Assembly: GCA_050298695.1 (NCBI GenBank)
Contig: JBNKUQ010000092.1
Coordinates: 1-12,041, forward strand
Direction of reading: 5' to 3'
DNA from: CANLBN01 sp050298695
Lineage (GTDB): Bacteria; Pseudomonadota; Gammaproteobacteria; Pseudomonadales; Cellvibrionaceae
Length of the DNA stretch: 12,041 bases
Positions 1 through 7,408 of the stretch are shown piece by piece. The notes below the pieces were generated by a model. That model saw only the letters and a list, made by a program, of their open reading frames with translations. It ran no database searches and was not told the origin of the DNA. Every line of letters begins with the position of its first letter. Position 1 is the stretch's first letter. The translations under genes were made by a program, and so were the position numbers.

Positions 1-41
1 TTTTCTCTGCATATGAACCATGACATATTATAATGCTCCAG

Positions 42-848
42 CTATACAGCAGCGCCTAAATAAGAAGTCGATGTTGACTTTGACAATGTATTTAATATGC
101 TATTTGCCATCGATGGGGTAACTTGGCTGGGTGTTCCGGTTGCGCATACCACAAAACTTACATCTTCAATATTTGTTTTTGCTTTTTCTAAGCATGCCGA
201 GGCAGCTCTACACGCTAAACTTAATGTGCTTTCTTTTTTATCGACATCAATGTACTTTCTGCTTTTAATACCTGTCGTTCTAAAAATAGAGTTATCCAAA
301 AAACCTAAATCATTATTATTTACCGTTTTACTTCCTTGATAAGAGGCCATACTGGCAATGAAAATATCGCTATCATTTTTTTCAGCAATGAAAGATTGCG
401 TCTGTTTTACATATTCATCGACATGACTAGGCAGCAACACTCTCACGTTATAAATAAAAAAATCTTCTATCCGCTTAACACTGAGACCTAAGTCTTGAAT
501 ATAACGACGCGTTTTTGGAGGAATAAACAACTCGGCCAGTTCTTTTTTTAGTTGCTGTTTTTTTCCAACGTCACTAGTTATCAAAGGTTCTAAGGAATGA
601 ACAGCTAATTCTTCTTGAAGAGGCTTAAACTCTGCAATAACCTCCCCCACTTTTATCTCGTCACCAATATCACACAACCATTTCACTAGCTGGCCATCAC
701 AGGCAACTTCTAAATCGACTGCAGACTTATCTGTTTCTACAGAAACGTAACACTGATCTTTTTTAAGTAATTCTCCTGCACCAATTAATTGATCGATAAT
801 TTTAACCGAGTCGAGACCTTCGCCCAATTGAGGGACACACAATTTCAT
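42..848 (-). CDS. Lipoyl domain – PSBD – KAS III (FabH-like) fusion, frame broken near active site
   Basis: The 268-residue frame holds three parts. Residues 1-75 are a lipoyl domain with the lipoyl-lysine motif ETDKSA (Lys41). Residues about 107-147 resemble the peripheral subunit-binding domain of E2 proteins (PPKTRRYIQDLGLSV, then VRVLLPSHVDEYV). Residues about 161-268 match the start of ketoacyl-ACP synthase III: an N-terminal strand, VNNNDL, the RTTGIKSR signature (residues 190-197), and VVCATGTPSQVTPS (residues 233-246). The HxxxDG acyltransferase core of a normal E2 is absent. The frame stops after SYLGAAV, where FabH proteins carry the active-site Cys block; other frames just downstream read CIAGAL and YNMSW, so one or more indels are likely. 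The start ATG overlaps the E1 stop by 4 bp (ATGA), so the genes are co-translated. Sampled rows are only about 30-35% GC. The domain calls are firm; an acyl hand-over from lipoate to the KAS is inferred. Confidence 0.8.
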   Translation of the reverse strand: MKLCVPQLGEGLDSVKIIDQLIGAGELLKKDQCYVSVETDKSAVDLEVACDGQLVKWLCDIGDEIKVGEVIAEFKPLQEELAVHSLEPLITSDVGKKQQLKKELAELFIPPKTRRYIQDLGLSVKRIEDFFIYNVRVLLPSHVDEYVKQTQSFIAEKNDSDIFIASMASYQGSKTVNNNDLGFLDNSIFRTTGIKSRKYIDVDKKESTLSLACRAASACLEKAKTNIEDVSFVVCATGTPSQVTPSMANSILNTLSKSTSTSYLGAAV

Positions 849-2848
849 TGTTGATTCACCATATGAATAACAGCATCCAATACTTGCTCCTTGTCTGGCA
901 AAACAGCATATTCTAGATTTTGGTGATAAGGGATATGAATATCTTCACGACTAATCAATAGGGGCGATGCGAGCAATGAATAAAAAGCCTCTTCATTATT
1001 GGTAATCGTATTGATGATACTTTCACCCATGCTACAAGTTTTATTGTCTTCTTGAACCACCAATAAGCGCCCGGTTTTAATAACAGATTCATTAATTAAG
1101 TCGTAATCCACAGGGTTTAAAAAAATAGGGTCTATTAATTCTACGGAAATATGATATTCCTTAAAGATGGGTAACATACTATAGAGTAGGTCTAAACAAT
1201 TTCCCCAAGCAACAATTGTCAGGTCTTCACCTTCCACCACCTTTTTGCCACAACCAAAACGCAGTGGCCCCGCTGAATGACGATCAAATTTTTTACGCAT
1301 TAGGTGTTTGGGCAATAAAATTAAAATAGGATCCGGCAATTGAAAAGCCATCCAAAACAGTGCATAGACATCTTGAGGATGACTAGGAATTGCAACTCGC
1401 AGGCCAGGAACATGACACCATATACCTTCATTACTTTGACTGTGCCAAATACCTCCTCCTGGCAAATAGGCTCCATAGGGAGCATATAACACCACAGGGG
1501 CACGCCACTGTCCGAGGCTGCGCCAACTTAATGTGGACAATTGACTGACCAATTGCTCGAAAGCGGGGCCCAAAAAATCCACAAACTGTATTTCGAAAAT
1601 GGGCTTAAAGCCATTTGCAGCTAAACCAACAGCAGCCCCCACTATTGTTGCTTCAGAGAGAGGAGAGTTCGATATACGCCCTGGATAGCGCGTACTAATG
1701 CCTTTAGTAAAACCAAAAACACCACCTTTTGGCTCTTCTACATCTTGTCCAAAACCTAACAAGGTAGGAATAAATTCAAATCCATCATGCAACGCTTGAT
1801 TAACAGCATCCACAATCGTGACTGGTTTTACTGGTTTTGCTGGCACCATATCCGCATCGCTAAATGCATCGGTATATAGATGCTGCTTAATACTTTCTAC
1901 AGCAGCAGGAGGTTTTGCTTCGGCTTTTGCATAGGCATTATCCACTTCTAGCGTAACAGCCTTATTGATATTAATAATATCCTGTTCTTCCAGCATATTA
2001 TTGTTTAACAAGTAAGACTCCATTTTGACAATGGGATCAATCATCGCATCTCGCTCTTGTTGAGAACGATACACACTACAGTCATCTGAATTGGTATGAG
2101 CATTCAAGCGGTCAATGGCACACCATAAAATAGAAGGAACACCCTGTCGGGCATTTTCAATGGCTTGCTTCGCAGGGTGATATAACTCATTGGCATCTGA
2201 TCCAATGACATAACTGACATCCTCATCATTGAATATATCTAAACCATAAGCACTGAGATTATTTGTCGGTGTACTGATAGCATACTTATTATCTTCGACA
2301 ACAAATAAAATAGGCAGCCTCCTTTCTTTTGCAAAACACCAAGCCTCATAAAACTCTCCTTGCCGAGTAGCCCCCTCCCCAATAGAACACAGCACAAGAG
2401 AAGACTGTTTACGCTGTTGAAAAGACCACGCCATGCCACATGCAGGTAAACATTGCATGCCTGTAGATGTTACAACGGAAAAAATATTATTTTCTTTGTC
2501 AGAAAAATGCGATGGCATATTTCTACCACCAGAAGATGAACTGGCGCAGCCAAAAAAGCCTTCGGCGATATTTTCAAGATTATTAGATTTCCCTAAAACT
2601 AAGGCTTTGTTTCGCCAGTAAGGGACTAAGATGTCATCTTCCCTTAGCATCATTGATAACAGCGCCAAGGCCTCATGTCCACGAGATGAAACTTGAAGAA
2701 AACTTTTTCCCTGTCGACTCAAAATGCCTTCTCTGCTATCAGCACACTTCGATATCAGCATAATGCGATACAAAGTTAAACATTCTTGTTTCGTCATATT
2801 GCCTTTATCCTTTTGTCCTTCAATACTAAGGTACTCATGTGTACTCAA
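845..2848 (-). CDS. Fused 2-oxo-acid dehydrogenase E1, alpha + beta subunits
   Basis: Thiamine-diphosphate (ThDP) enzyme that decarboxylates a 2-oxo acid and acylates lipoate on a partner. The alpha-like half (residues about 20-310) has GRNMPSHFS (108-116), a ThDP/Mg motif GEGATRQGEF (157-166) followed 29 residues later by DNKYAIS, and the loop HTNSDD (251-256). An Ala/Pro/Lys-rich linker (about 308-343) leads to the beta half: GQDVEEPKGGVF (367-378), SPLSE with the expected catalytic Glu399, HSQSNE (469-474), and a transketolase C-terminal domain ending near HIPYHQNLEY. Odd points are GDG changed to GEG and NN changed to DN in the ThDP site; the Asn that normally binds Mg (Asn187) is kept. 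Fused E1 proteins of about 650-690 aa are known; the substrate (pyruvate, branched-chain or other) cannot be told. The first ATG has a weak ribosome site; Met18 (position 2797) follows AAAGG and may be the true start. It overlaps the lipoyl-KAS fusion gene, its likely acyl acceptor. Confidence 0.9.
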   Translation of the reverse strand: MSTHEYLSIEGQKDKGNMTKQECLTLYRIMLISKCADSREGILSRQGKSFLQVSSRGHEALALLSMMLREDDILVPYWRNKALVLGKSNNLENIAEGFFGCASSSSGGRNMPSHFSDKENNIFSVVTSTGMQCLPACGMAWSFQQRKQSSLVLCSIGEGATRQGEFYEAWCFAKERRLPILFVVEDNKYAISTPTNNLSAYGLDIFNDEDVSYVIGSDANELYHPAKQAIENARQGVPSILWCAIDRLNAHTNSDDCSVYRSQQERDAMIDPIVKMESYLLNNNMLEEQDIININKAVTLEVDNAYAKAEAKPPAAVESIKQHLYTDAFSDADMVPAKPVKPVTIVDAVNQALHDGFEFIPTLLGFGQDVEEPKGGVFGFTKGISTRYPGRISNSPLSEATIVGAAVGLAANGFKPIFEIQFVDFLGPAFEQLVSQLSTLSWRSLGQWRAPVVLYAPYGAYLPGGGIWHSQSNEGIWCHVPGLRVAIPSHPQDVYALFWMAFQLPDPILILLPKHLMRKKFDRHSAGPLRFGCGKKVVEGEDLTIVAWGNCLDLLYSMLPIFKEYHISVELIDPIFLNPVDYDLINESVIKTGRLLVVQEDNKTCSMGESIINTITNNEEAFYSLLASPLLISREDIHIPYHQNLEYAVLPDKEQVLDAVIHMVNQQ

Positions 2849-2887
2849 TAGCTTTACGAGTATTTTTTAAAATCAAAACAAGAGAAG

Positions 2888-2904
2888 TAGAGCCGTAAGC
2901 TCTA
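2888..2904. repeat. Small hairpin in the leader of the E1 gene
   Basis: TAGAGC and GCTCTA form a perfect 6-bp stem with a 5-nt loop. It lies between the candidate promoter and the start of the E1 gene. The T-run lies before the stem in the direction of transcription, so it does not look like a terminator. Its function is unknown. Confidence 0.35.
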
Positions 2905-2963
2905 AAAAATAATTCTTTATACAGAGGGAAAATAAAAACAGCAGCTGTACGACGAGTGTTCCA

Positions 2964-2993
2964 TATTTACAGCAATTTCACTTAGTCCGTCAA
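2964..2993 (-). promoter_or_regulatory. Candidate sigma-70 promoter for the E1 / lipoyl-KAS unit
   Basis: Read on the minus strand, TTGACG (2993-2988) is followed after 18 nt by TAAATA (2969-2964). Transcription would begin near 2957, leaving a leader of about 110 nt before the first ATG of the E1 gene. The CRP-type site upstream would be centred about 102 bp before that start. This is a sequence match only. Confidence 0.4.
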
Positions 2994-3051
2994 AAGCAGG
3001 CCTAAATAGTAAACAAGTCCGAGCACAAGGTCTAGTTTACAGAAAGAGATA

Positions 3052-3067
3052 TGTGATCACACTCACA
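3052..3067. promoter_or_regulatory. CRP/Vfr-type binding site
   Basis: TGTGA-N6-TCACA, a perfect match to the core of the CRP consensus, reading TGTGATCACACTCACA. It lies in the AT-rich intergenic region about 205 bp upstream of the E1 start codon, and the only intact gene it could serve is that minus-strand unit. The distance to the candidate promoter (about -102) is compatible with an upstream activator position. CRP control is inferred. Confidence 0.5.
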
Positions 3068-3136
3068 AATTCATATAAATCTAAGACAACCTAGAACAGA
3101 CATAGCCTAACAAAATGAAACTTTTTACGCCAGATT

Positions 3137-3410
3137 TTATATTTGGTCTTTTTTCTTCAAAGATTCATAATTCATAGTATTTACTAGCAGCCCCGTCGTA
3201 GCACAGATAAAAAATACCCACCAAACCAAGCGATTTTTTCAGTTCGATTAGGTGGACGCTGATGCCCTTTAATAAAAAAGTGTACTGCATACATAGCAGC
3301 AGATGCTTGAATCACGACGGAAACAATCGTACCCAGGTCGATAGTTAGTGCAAAAGAAAGAATGCTTAACGTTATAAAAAACCAAAATAAGCGAAGACTG
3401 GAATGATCAT
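3137..3410 (-). pseudogene. Frameshifted small membrane protein relic (ABZJ_00895-like?)
   Basis: A strong ribosome site AGGAGG (3420-3415) sits 4 nt before an ATG at 3410, but that frame stops after 12 codons. One frame over, 74 codons (3408-3187) read as a membrane protein: HSSLRLFWFFITLSILSFAL, a second hydrophobic stretch, then the polar motif KGHQRPPNRTEK and WFGGYFL, ending at a stop at 3184-3186. A further shift at the T-run near 3207-3213 would continue as ATTGLLVNTMNYESLKKKD to a stop at 3137. The layout and the HQRxPxxxEK motif recall small inner-membrane proteins of the ABZJ_00895 type, recognised from memory only. At least two indels and a short C-terminus argue for a dead gene. 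It lies 43 bp after greA, where Pseudomonas relatives carry other genes. Confidence 0.45.
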
Positions 3411-3452
3411 AGAACCTCCTTGTTATTAACTAACCTTGTAAAAATGAAGGGA

Positions 3453-3929
3453 TTATATGTGTTTTACACTATCAATTTCATAAACGACTTCGCCAGATGG
3501 GGTTTGTATTGTTACCTCATCGCCCACTAATTTACCGATCAAACCTCGCGCAATAGGCGAGCTATAGGAAATTTTTCCTGCCTTAACATCAGACTCGTCA
3601 TCGCCAACGATTTGATAGGTTACTGATTGATCAGTATCCACATTTAAAATCTCAATGGTTGCACCAAAGATAACCTTATCGCTTTCAGGTATAGAGGTAA
3701 CATCAATAATTTGCGCAAAAGAAAGTTTGCCTTCGATTTCTTGGATTCGCCCCTCACAAAAACTCTGCTGCTCCCGAGCGGCATGATATTCAGCATTTTC
3801 TTTCAAATCACCATGTTCGCGAGCCTCAGCAATCGCTTGCACAATACGAGGGCGTTGTACTTTTTTTAAATCTTCTAACTCAACCTCAAGCGCATCGGCA
3901 CCTGCTTTGGTCATAGGAACTTTATTCAT
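3453..3929 (-). CDS. greA: Transcription elongation factor GreA
   Basis: GreA enters the secondary channel of backtracked RNA polymerase and stimulates cleavage of the 3' end of the RNA. The protein is 158 aa, the usual length. The N-terminal coiled coil (residues about 1-75) carries the tip motif GDLKENAEYHAAREQQ with the acidic residues Asp41 and Glu44 that act at the catalytic metal. The C-terminal FKBP-like domain (about 80-158) contains the conserved SPIARGLIGKLVGDEV and ends with TPSGEVVYEI. A GAGA ribosome site precedes the ATG. It lies 110 bp downstream of carB on the same strand, the usual gammaproteobacterial neighbourhood, and may be read both from car and from its own promoter. 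Confidence 0.97.
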   Translation of the reverse strand: MNKVPMTKAGADALEVELEDLKKVQRPRIVQAIAEAREHGDLKENAEYHAAREQQSFCEGRIQEIEGKLSFAQIIDVTSIPESDKVIFGATIEILNVDTDQSVTYQIVGDDESDVKAGKISYSSPIARGLIGKLVGDEVTIQTPSGEVVYEIDSVKHI

Positions 3930-3989
3930 GTTGATCTCTTTAATACTAAATGAAACGTTAACTAGTTATTTTCACAATAGCCAACGGAT

Positions 3990-4018
3990 AAATTAACACT
4001 GAAACAATGCGAATACAA
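3990..4018 (-). promoter_or_regulatory. Possible greA promoter in the carB–greA gap
   Basis: On the minus strand TTGTAT (4018-4013) and TAATTT (3995-3990) are separated by 17 nt, placing a start near 3983, about 55 nt before the greA ATG. Neither hexamer is close to perfect and the region is AT-rich, so chance is possible. Confidence 0.28.
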
Positions 4019-4039
4019 AGATATTGATTTAGTTTATGA

Positions 4040-7000
4040 CTAGTGCGTAATGCGCTTATGCAGCTCTTGCAAACGCCTAACATCATGATCCTGACCAAAT
4101 TTCAGCGCTAGACAAACCGCTTCGCCTCCGGCCAAGGTGGTTGTGTAGTATACCGAATGATTTTCCGCGCTGCGACGTATGCTAGCAGAATCCTTAATAG
4201 CCTGCTTACCTTCAGTGGTGTTTAACACAAGCGCTATTTCCTCATTTTTGATCATATCGACAATATGCGGTCGTCCTTCTGCGACTTTGTTAACGATTGT
4301 AACCTTGAGTCCGGCTTCCGTTAAAACAGCAGCGGTGCCTCGTGTTGCGACAATATCAAAACCCAAACCTGCAAAATCTTTAGCGATATCCACAACCTCG
4401 GCTTTATCAACATCGCGAACACTGATAAATGCTCTTCCTTTTGTCGGAATTTCTGAACCTGCGCCTAACTGTGCTTTACCATAGGCTTCAGCAAAGGTAT
4501 CACCAACCCCCATGACTTCTCCCGTAGATTTCATTTCAGGGCCGAGTATAGGATCAACCGCAGGGAATTTATTAAAAGGGAATACCGCTTCTTTAACACT
4601 AAAGTAATCGGGCACAATTTCTGTCGTAAAACCTTGTTCTTCAAGAGTTTTACCCGCTTGGCAACGCGCAGCAATTTTTGCCAACGATATTCCTATACAC
4701 TTAGAGACGAATGGCACTGTACGCGATGCTCGCGGATTCACTTCAATAACATAGATTTCGTTATCTTGATAAGCCAGCTGAACATTCATTAAACCAACAA
4801 CACCTAACTCGATGGCCATCTGTTTAACCTGCTCACGCATGTCATTTTGAACTGATTCGGGTAACGAGTAGGGAGGCAAAGAACATGCTGAGTCACCAGA
4901 GTGTACACCACACTGCTCAATATGCTGCATGATTGCACCAATAACCACCTGCTTACCATCACTCACGGCATCAATATCCACTTCTATCGCCGCATTTAAA
5001 AAGTGATCTAAGAGTACCGGGGCATCATCAGAGGCTTGCACGGCTTCCGTCATGTAGGAAGTGAGTTCTTTTACGTTGTAAACAATTTCCATGGCGCGCC
5101 CACCCAAAACATAAGAAGGGCGAACGACTAATGGATAACCGACTTGCTCAGCCACTTTTAACGCTTCTTCTGTTGAACGAACAACTGCATTGGAAGGTTG
5201 CTTTAAATTCAAGTCTTGAATCATTTTTTGAAAGCGTTCTCGATCTTCCGCCCGATCGATGGCATCTGGGGATGTACCGATAATAGGCACACCTTCAGCT
5301 TCTAGTGCACGCGCCAACTTCAATGGCGTCTGACCTCCAAACTGCACGATGACTCCTTTTGGTTTTTCTTTAGCGACAATTTCCAATACATCTTCTAGTG
5401 TAACGGGATCAAAGAATAGGCGATCTGATGTATCGTAGTCCGTTGAAACCGTTTCTGGGTTACAGTTCACCATAATGGTTTCATAGCCGTCGTCGCGCAT
5501 AGCCAATGCTGCATGTACGCAACAATAGTCAAACTCAATACCTTGACCAATACGGTTAGGGCCGCCACCTAAGACCATGATCTTGTCTTTTGTTGAAGGC
5601 AGCGCTTCACACTCTTCTTCATAGGTTGAATACATGTAGGCAGTGGGTGAAGAAAACTCACCCGCGCAGGTGTCAACGCGCTTATACACTGGACGTACAT
5701 TAAGAGAGTGACGATAGTCACGAACTGTTTTTTCGCTTTGTTGTAATAAAACGGCTAAGCGCTTATCGGCAAAACCTTTGCGCTTTAGCGCACGCATATT
5801 TTCAGCACTAATATTGCTAAGTTGCATCGTACTCAGTGCCTGCTCGATATCGATAATTTCTTTGATCTGCGCCAAAAACCAAGGGTCGATAGCCGACAGG
5901 TCAAAAGCCTCATCAACGGTCATTCCTGCACGGAAAGCATCACCCACATACCAAATACGCTCAGCACCTGGGGTCGACAAGTCACGACGAATTTGGCTCA
6001 TAGCATCATTGGATTCTAAATCGACAATCGGTTCAAAACCAGCAGAGCCAACCTCTAGACCTCGCAAGGCTTTTTGTAGCGACTCTTGGAAGGTTCGGCC
6101 TATGGCCATCACTTCACCCACAGATTTCATCTGTGTGGTTAAGCGTGCATCGGCATCGCCAAATTTTTCGAAAGTAAAGCGAGGAATTTTTGTGACCACA
6201 TAATCGATGCTGGGCTCAAAGGATGCAGGAGTGGCACCACCAGTAATATCGTTTTGCAACTCATCCAAGGTATAGCCAACGGCTAATTTAGCGGCGACTT
6301 TAGCAATAGGAAATCCCGTTGCCTTTGAGGCCAAAGCAGATGAACGGGATACTCGAGGATTCATTTCGATGACCACCAAACGCCCCGTTTCTGGGTTCAC
6401 CGCAAACTGTACATTTGAACCGCCGGTTTCCACACCAATTTCGCGCAACACCGCCAAGGAGGCATTACGCATAATTTGCAATTCTTTGTCTGTTAAGGTT
6501 TGCGCTGGCGCGACGGTGATGGAGTCGCCCGTGTGCACCCCCATTGGATCAAAGTTTTCAATGGAGCAGATAATAATACAATTGTCATTTTTATCGCGTA
6601 CCACTTCCATTTCATACTCTTTCCAGCCCAGTAGTGACTCATCAATCAATAATTCATTAGTCGGCGATAAATCTAAACCACGCTGGCAAATTTCTTCGAA
6701 CTCTTCCCAGTTATAGGCAATACCACCGCCGGAGCCTCCCATGGTAAAAGAGGGGCGAATAATCACAGGGAAACCAAATTTTTTAGGGACTTCCAAGGCT
6801 TCATCCATAGAGTGAACAATATCTGCTCGAGCACACTCTAAACCTATTTTCTTCATGGCCTTATCGAAGGCATTGCGATCCTCAGCCTTATGAATGGCTT
6901 CGTAGTTAGCGCCAATTAACTCGACATTAAACTTTTCTAAAACACCATTCTCGTACAGTGCAAGGGCACAGTTAAGTGCGGTTTGTCCACCCATGGTTGG

Positions 7001-7261
7001 CAATATTGCATCGGGACGCTCTTTCTCTACAATCTTGGCCACAGTCTCCCAAGTAATCGGCTCGATATAAGTGGCATCGGCCATGGCGGGGTCAGTCATA
7101 ATGGTAGCGGGATTAGAGTTGACCAATATAACGCGGTAGCCCTCTTCCCTTAGCGCTTTACAGGCTTGCGCGCCGGAGTAGTCAAACTCACAGGCCTGAC
7201 CGATGACAATAGGGCCAGCGCCGATAATCAAAATACTATTTAAGTCTGTTCTTTTAGGCAT
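4040..7261 (-). CDS. carB: Carbamoyl-phosphate synthase large subunit
   Basis: Makes carbamoyl phosphate from bicarbonate, ATP and ammonia tunnelled from CarA, feeding arginine and pyrimidine synthesis. At 1073 aa it equals the E. coli protein, and key residues fall at the same numbers: Arg129, Arg169, Glu215, Glu299, Asn301 and Arg303 in the first ATP-grasp (carboxy-phosphate) domain. After the oligomerisation region a second ATP-grasp half repeats the fold (GGGPNRIGQGIEFDY, NPETVSTDYDTSDRL, GGQTPLKLA, EVNPRASRTVPFVSK). The C-terminal MGS-like domain (about 936-1073) normally binds UMP and ornithine. The frame is intact throughout, which speaks against a high error rate in this sequence. A GGAAAG ribosome site precedes the ATG. 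The gap to carA (147 bp) is long for this pair and is filled by a palindromic element. Confidence 0.98.
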   Translation of the reverse strand: MPKRTDLNSILIIGAGPIVIGQACEFDYSGAQACKALREEGYRVILVNSNPATIMTDPAMADATYIEPITWETVAKIVEKERPDAILPTMGGQTALNCALALYENGVLEKFNVELIGANYEAIHKAEDRNAFDKAMKKIGLECARADIVHSMDEALEVPKKFGFPVIIRPSFTMGGSGGGIAYNWEEFEEICQRGLDLSPTNELLIDESLLGWKEYEMEVVRDKNDNCIIICSIENFDPMGVHTGDSITVAPAQTLTDKELQIMRNASLAVLREIGVETGGSNVQFAVNPETGRLVVIEMNPRVSRSSALASKATGFPIAKVAAKLAVGYTLDELQNDITGGATPASFEPSIDYVVTKIPRFTFEKFGDADARLTTQMKSVGEVMAIGRTFQESLQKALRGLEVGSAGFEPIVDLESNDAMSQIRRDLSTPGAERIWYVGDAFRAGMTVDEAFDLSAIDPWFLAQIKEIIDIEQALSTMQLSNISAENMRALKRKGFADKRLAVLLQQSEKTVRDYRHSLNVRPVYKRVDTCAGEFSSPTAYMYSTYEEECEALPSTKDKIMVLGGGPNRIGQGIEFDYCCVHAALAMRDDGYETIMVNCNPETVSTDYDTSDRLFFDPVTLEDVLEIVAKEKPKGVIVQFGGQTPLKLARALEAEGVPIIGTSPDAIDRAEDRERFQKMIQDLNLKQPSNAVVRSTEEALKVAEQVGYPLVVRPSYVLGGRAMEIVYNVKELTSYMTEAVQASDDAPVLLDHFLNAAIEVDIDAVSDGKQVVIGAIMQHIEQCGVHSGDSACSLPPYSLPESVQNDMREQVKQMAIELGVVGLMNVQLAYQDNEIYVIEVNPRASRTVPFVSKCIGISLAKIAARCQAGKTLEEQGFTTEIVPDYFSVKEAVFPFNKFPAVDPILGPEMKSTGEVMGVGDTFAEAYGKAQLGAGSEIPTKGRAFISVRDVDKAEVVDIAKDFAGLGFDIVATRGTAAVLTEAGLKVTIVNKVAEGRPHIVDMIKNEEIALVLNTTEGKQAIKDSASIRRSAENHSVYYTTTLAGGEAVCLALKFGQDHDVRRLQELHKRITH

Positions 7262-7305
7262 ATCTTTCCGCTTCGTTAAGTTGGCAGTGCTCGCTCATAC
7301 CAGCA

Positions 7306-7399
7306 TACCCATCGCCTTTCAACTTCTGGGCGTGTTGGCTTCGCGCTCCTGGGGTTTCGCGCACTTGCCGCCTCCCCAGAAGTTGAAATCCAATGGGTA
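7306..7399. repeat. 94-bp palindromic element between carA and carB
   Basis: Two 25-nt arms (7306-7330 and 7375-7399) are inverted copies of each other. Outer TACCCAT pairs with ATGGGTA (7 bp), four central positions mostly differ, and inner TTTCAACTTCTGGG (7317-7330) pairs perfectly with CCCAGAAGTTGAAA (7375-7388). The 44-nt centre is GC-rich with two TTCGCGC copies. The transcript would fold into a long hairpin in the carA-carB message. No flanking target duplication is evident. It resembles a dispersed palindromic or MITE-like unit; no second copy with the same arms was seen in this window. Confidence 0.7.
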
Positions 7400-7408
7400 C
7401 TTAGGCTC

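Noticed and set aside
97..339. Plus-strand open frame of 80 codons opposite the lipoyl-KAS gene
   Set aside because: The minus strand codes recognisable KAS III sequence there; the plus-strand product is featureless.
2888..2904. Terminator in front of the E1 gene
   Set aside because: The hairpin has its T-run on the wrong side for minus-strand transcription and no gene ends near it on the plus strand.
5778..6203. Plus-strand open frames inside carB (also 4179-4484 and 6369-6716)
   Set aside because: They lie opposite a highly conserved intact carB, lack recognisable motifs and are shadows of its codon use.
7306..7399. CRISPR or tandem repeat array
   Set aside because: There is only one pair of inverted arms, with no regularly spaced direct repeats; no CRISPR array, tRNA or rRNA was recognised anywhere in the window.
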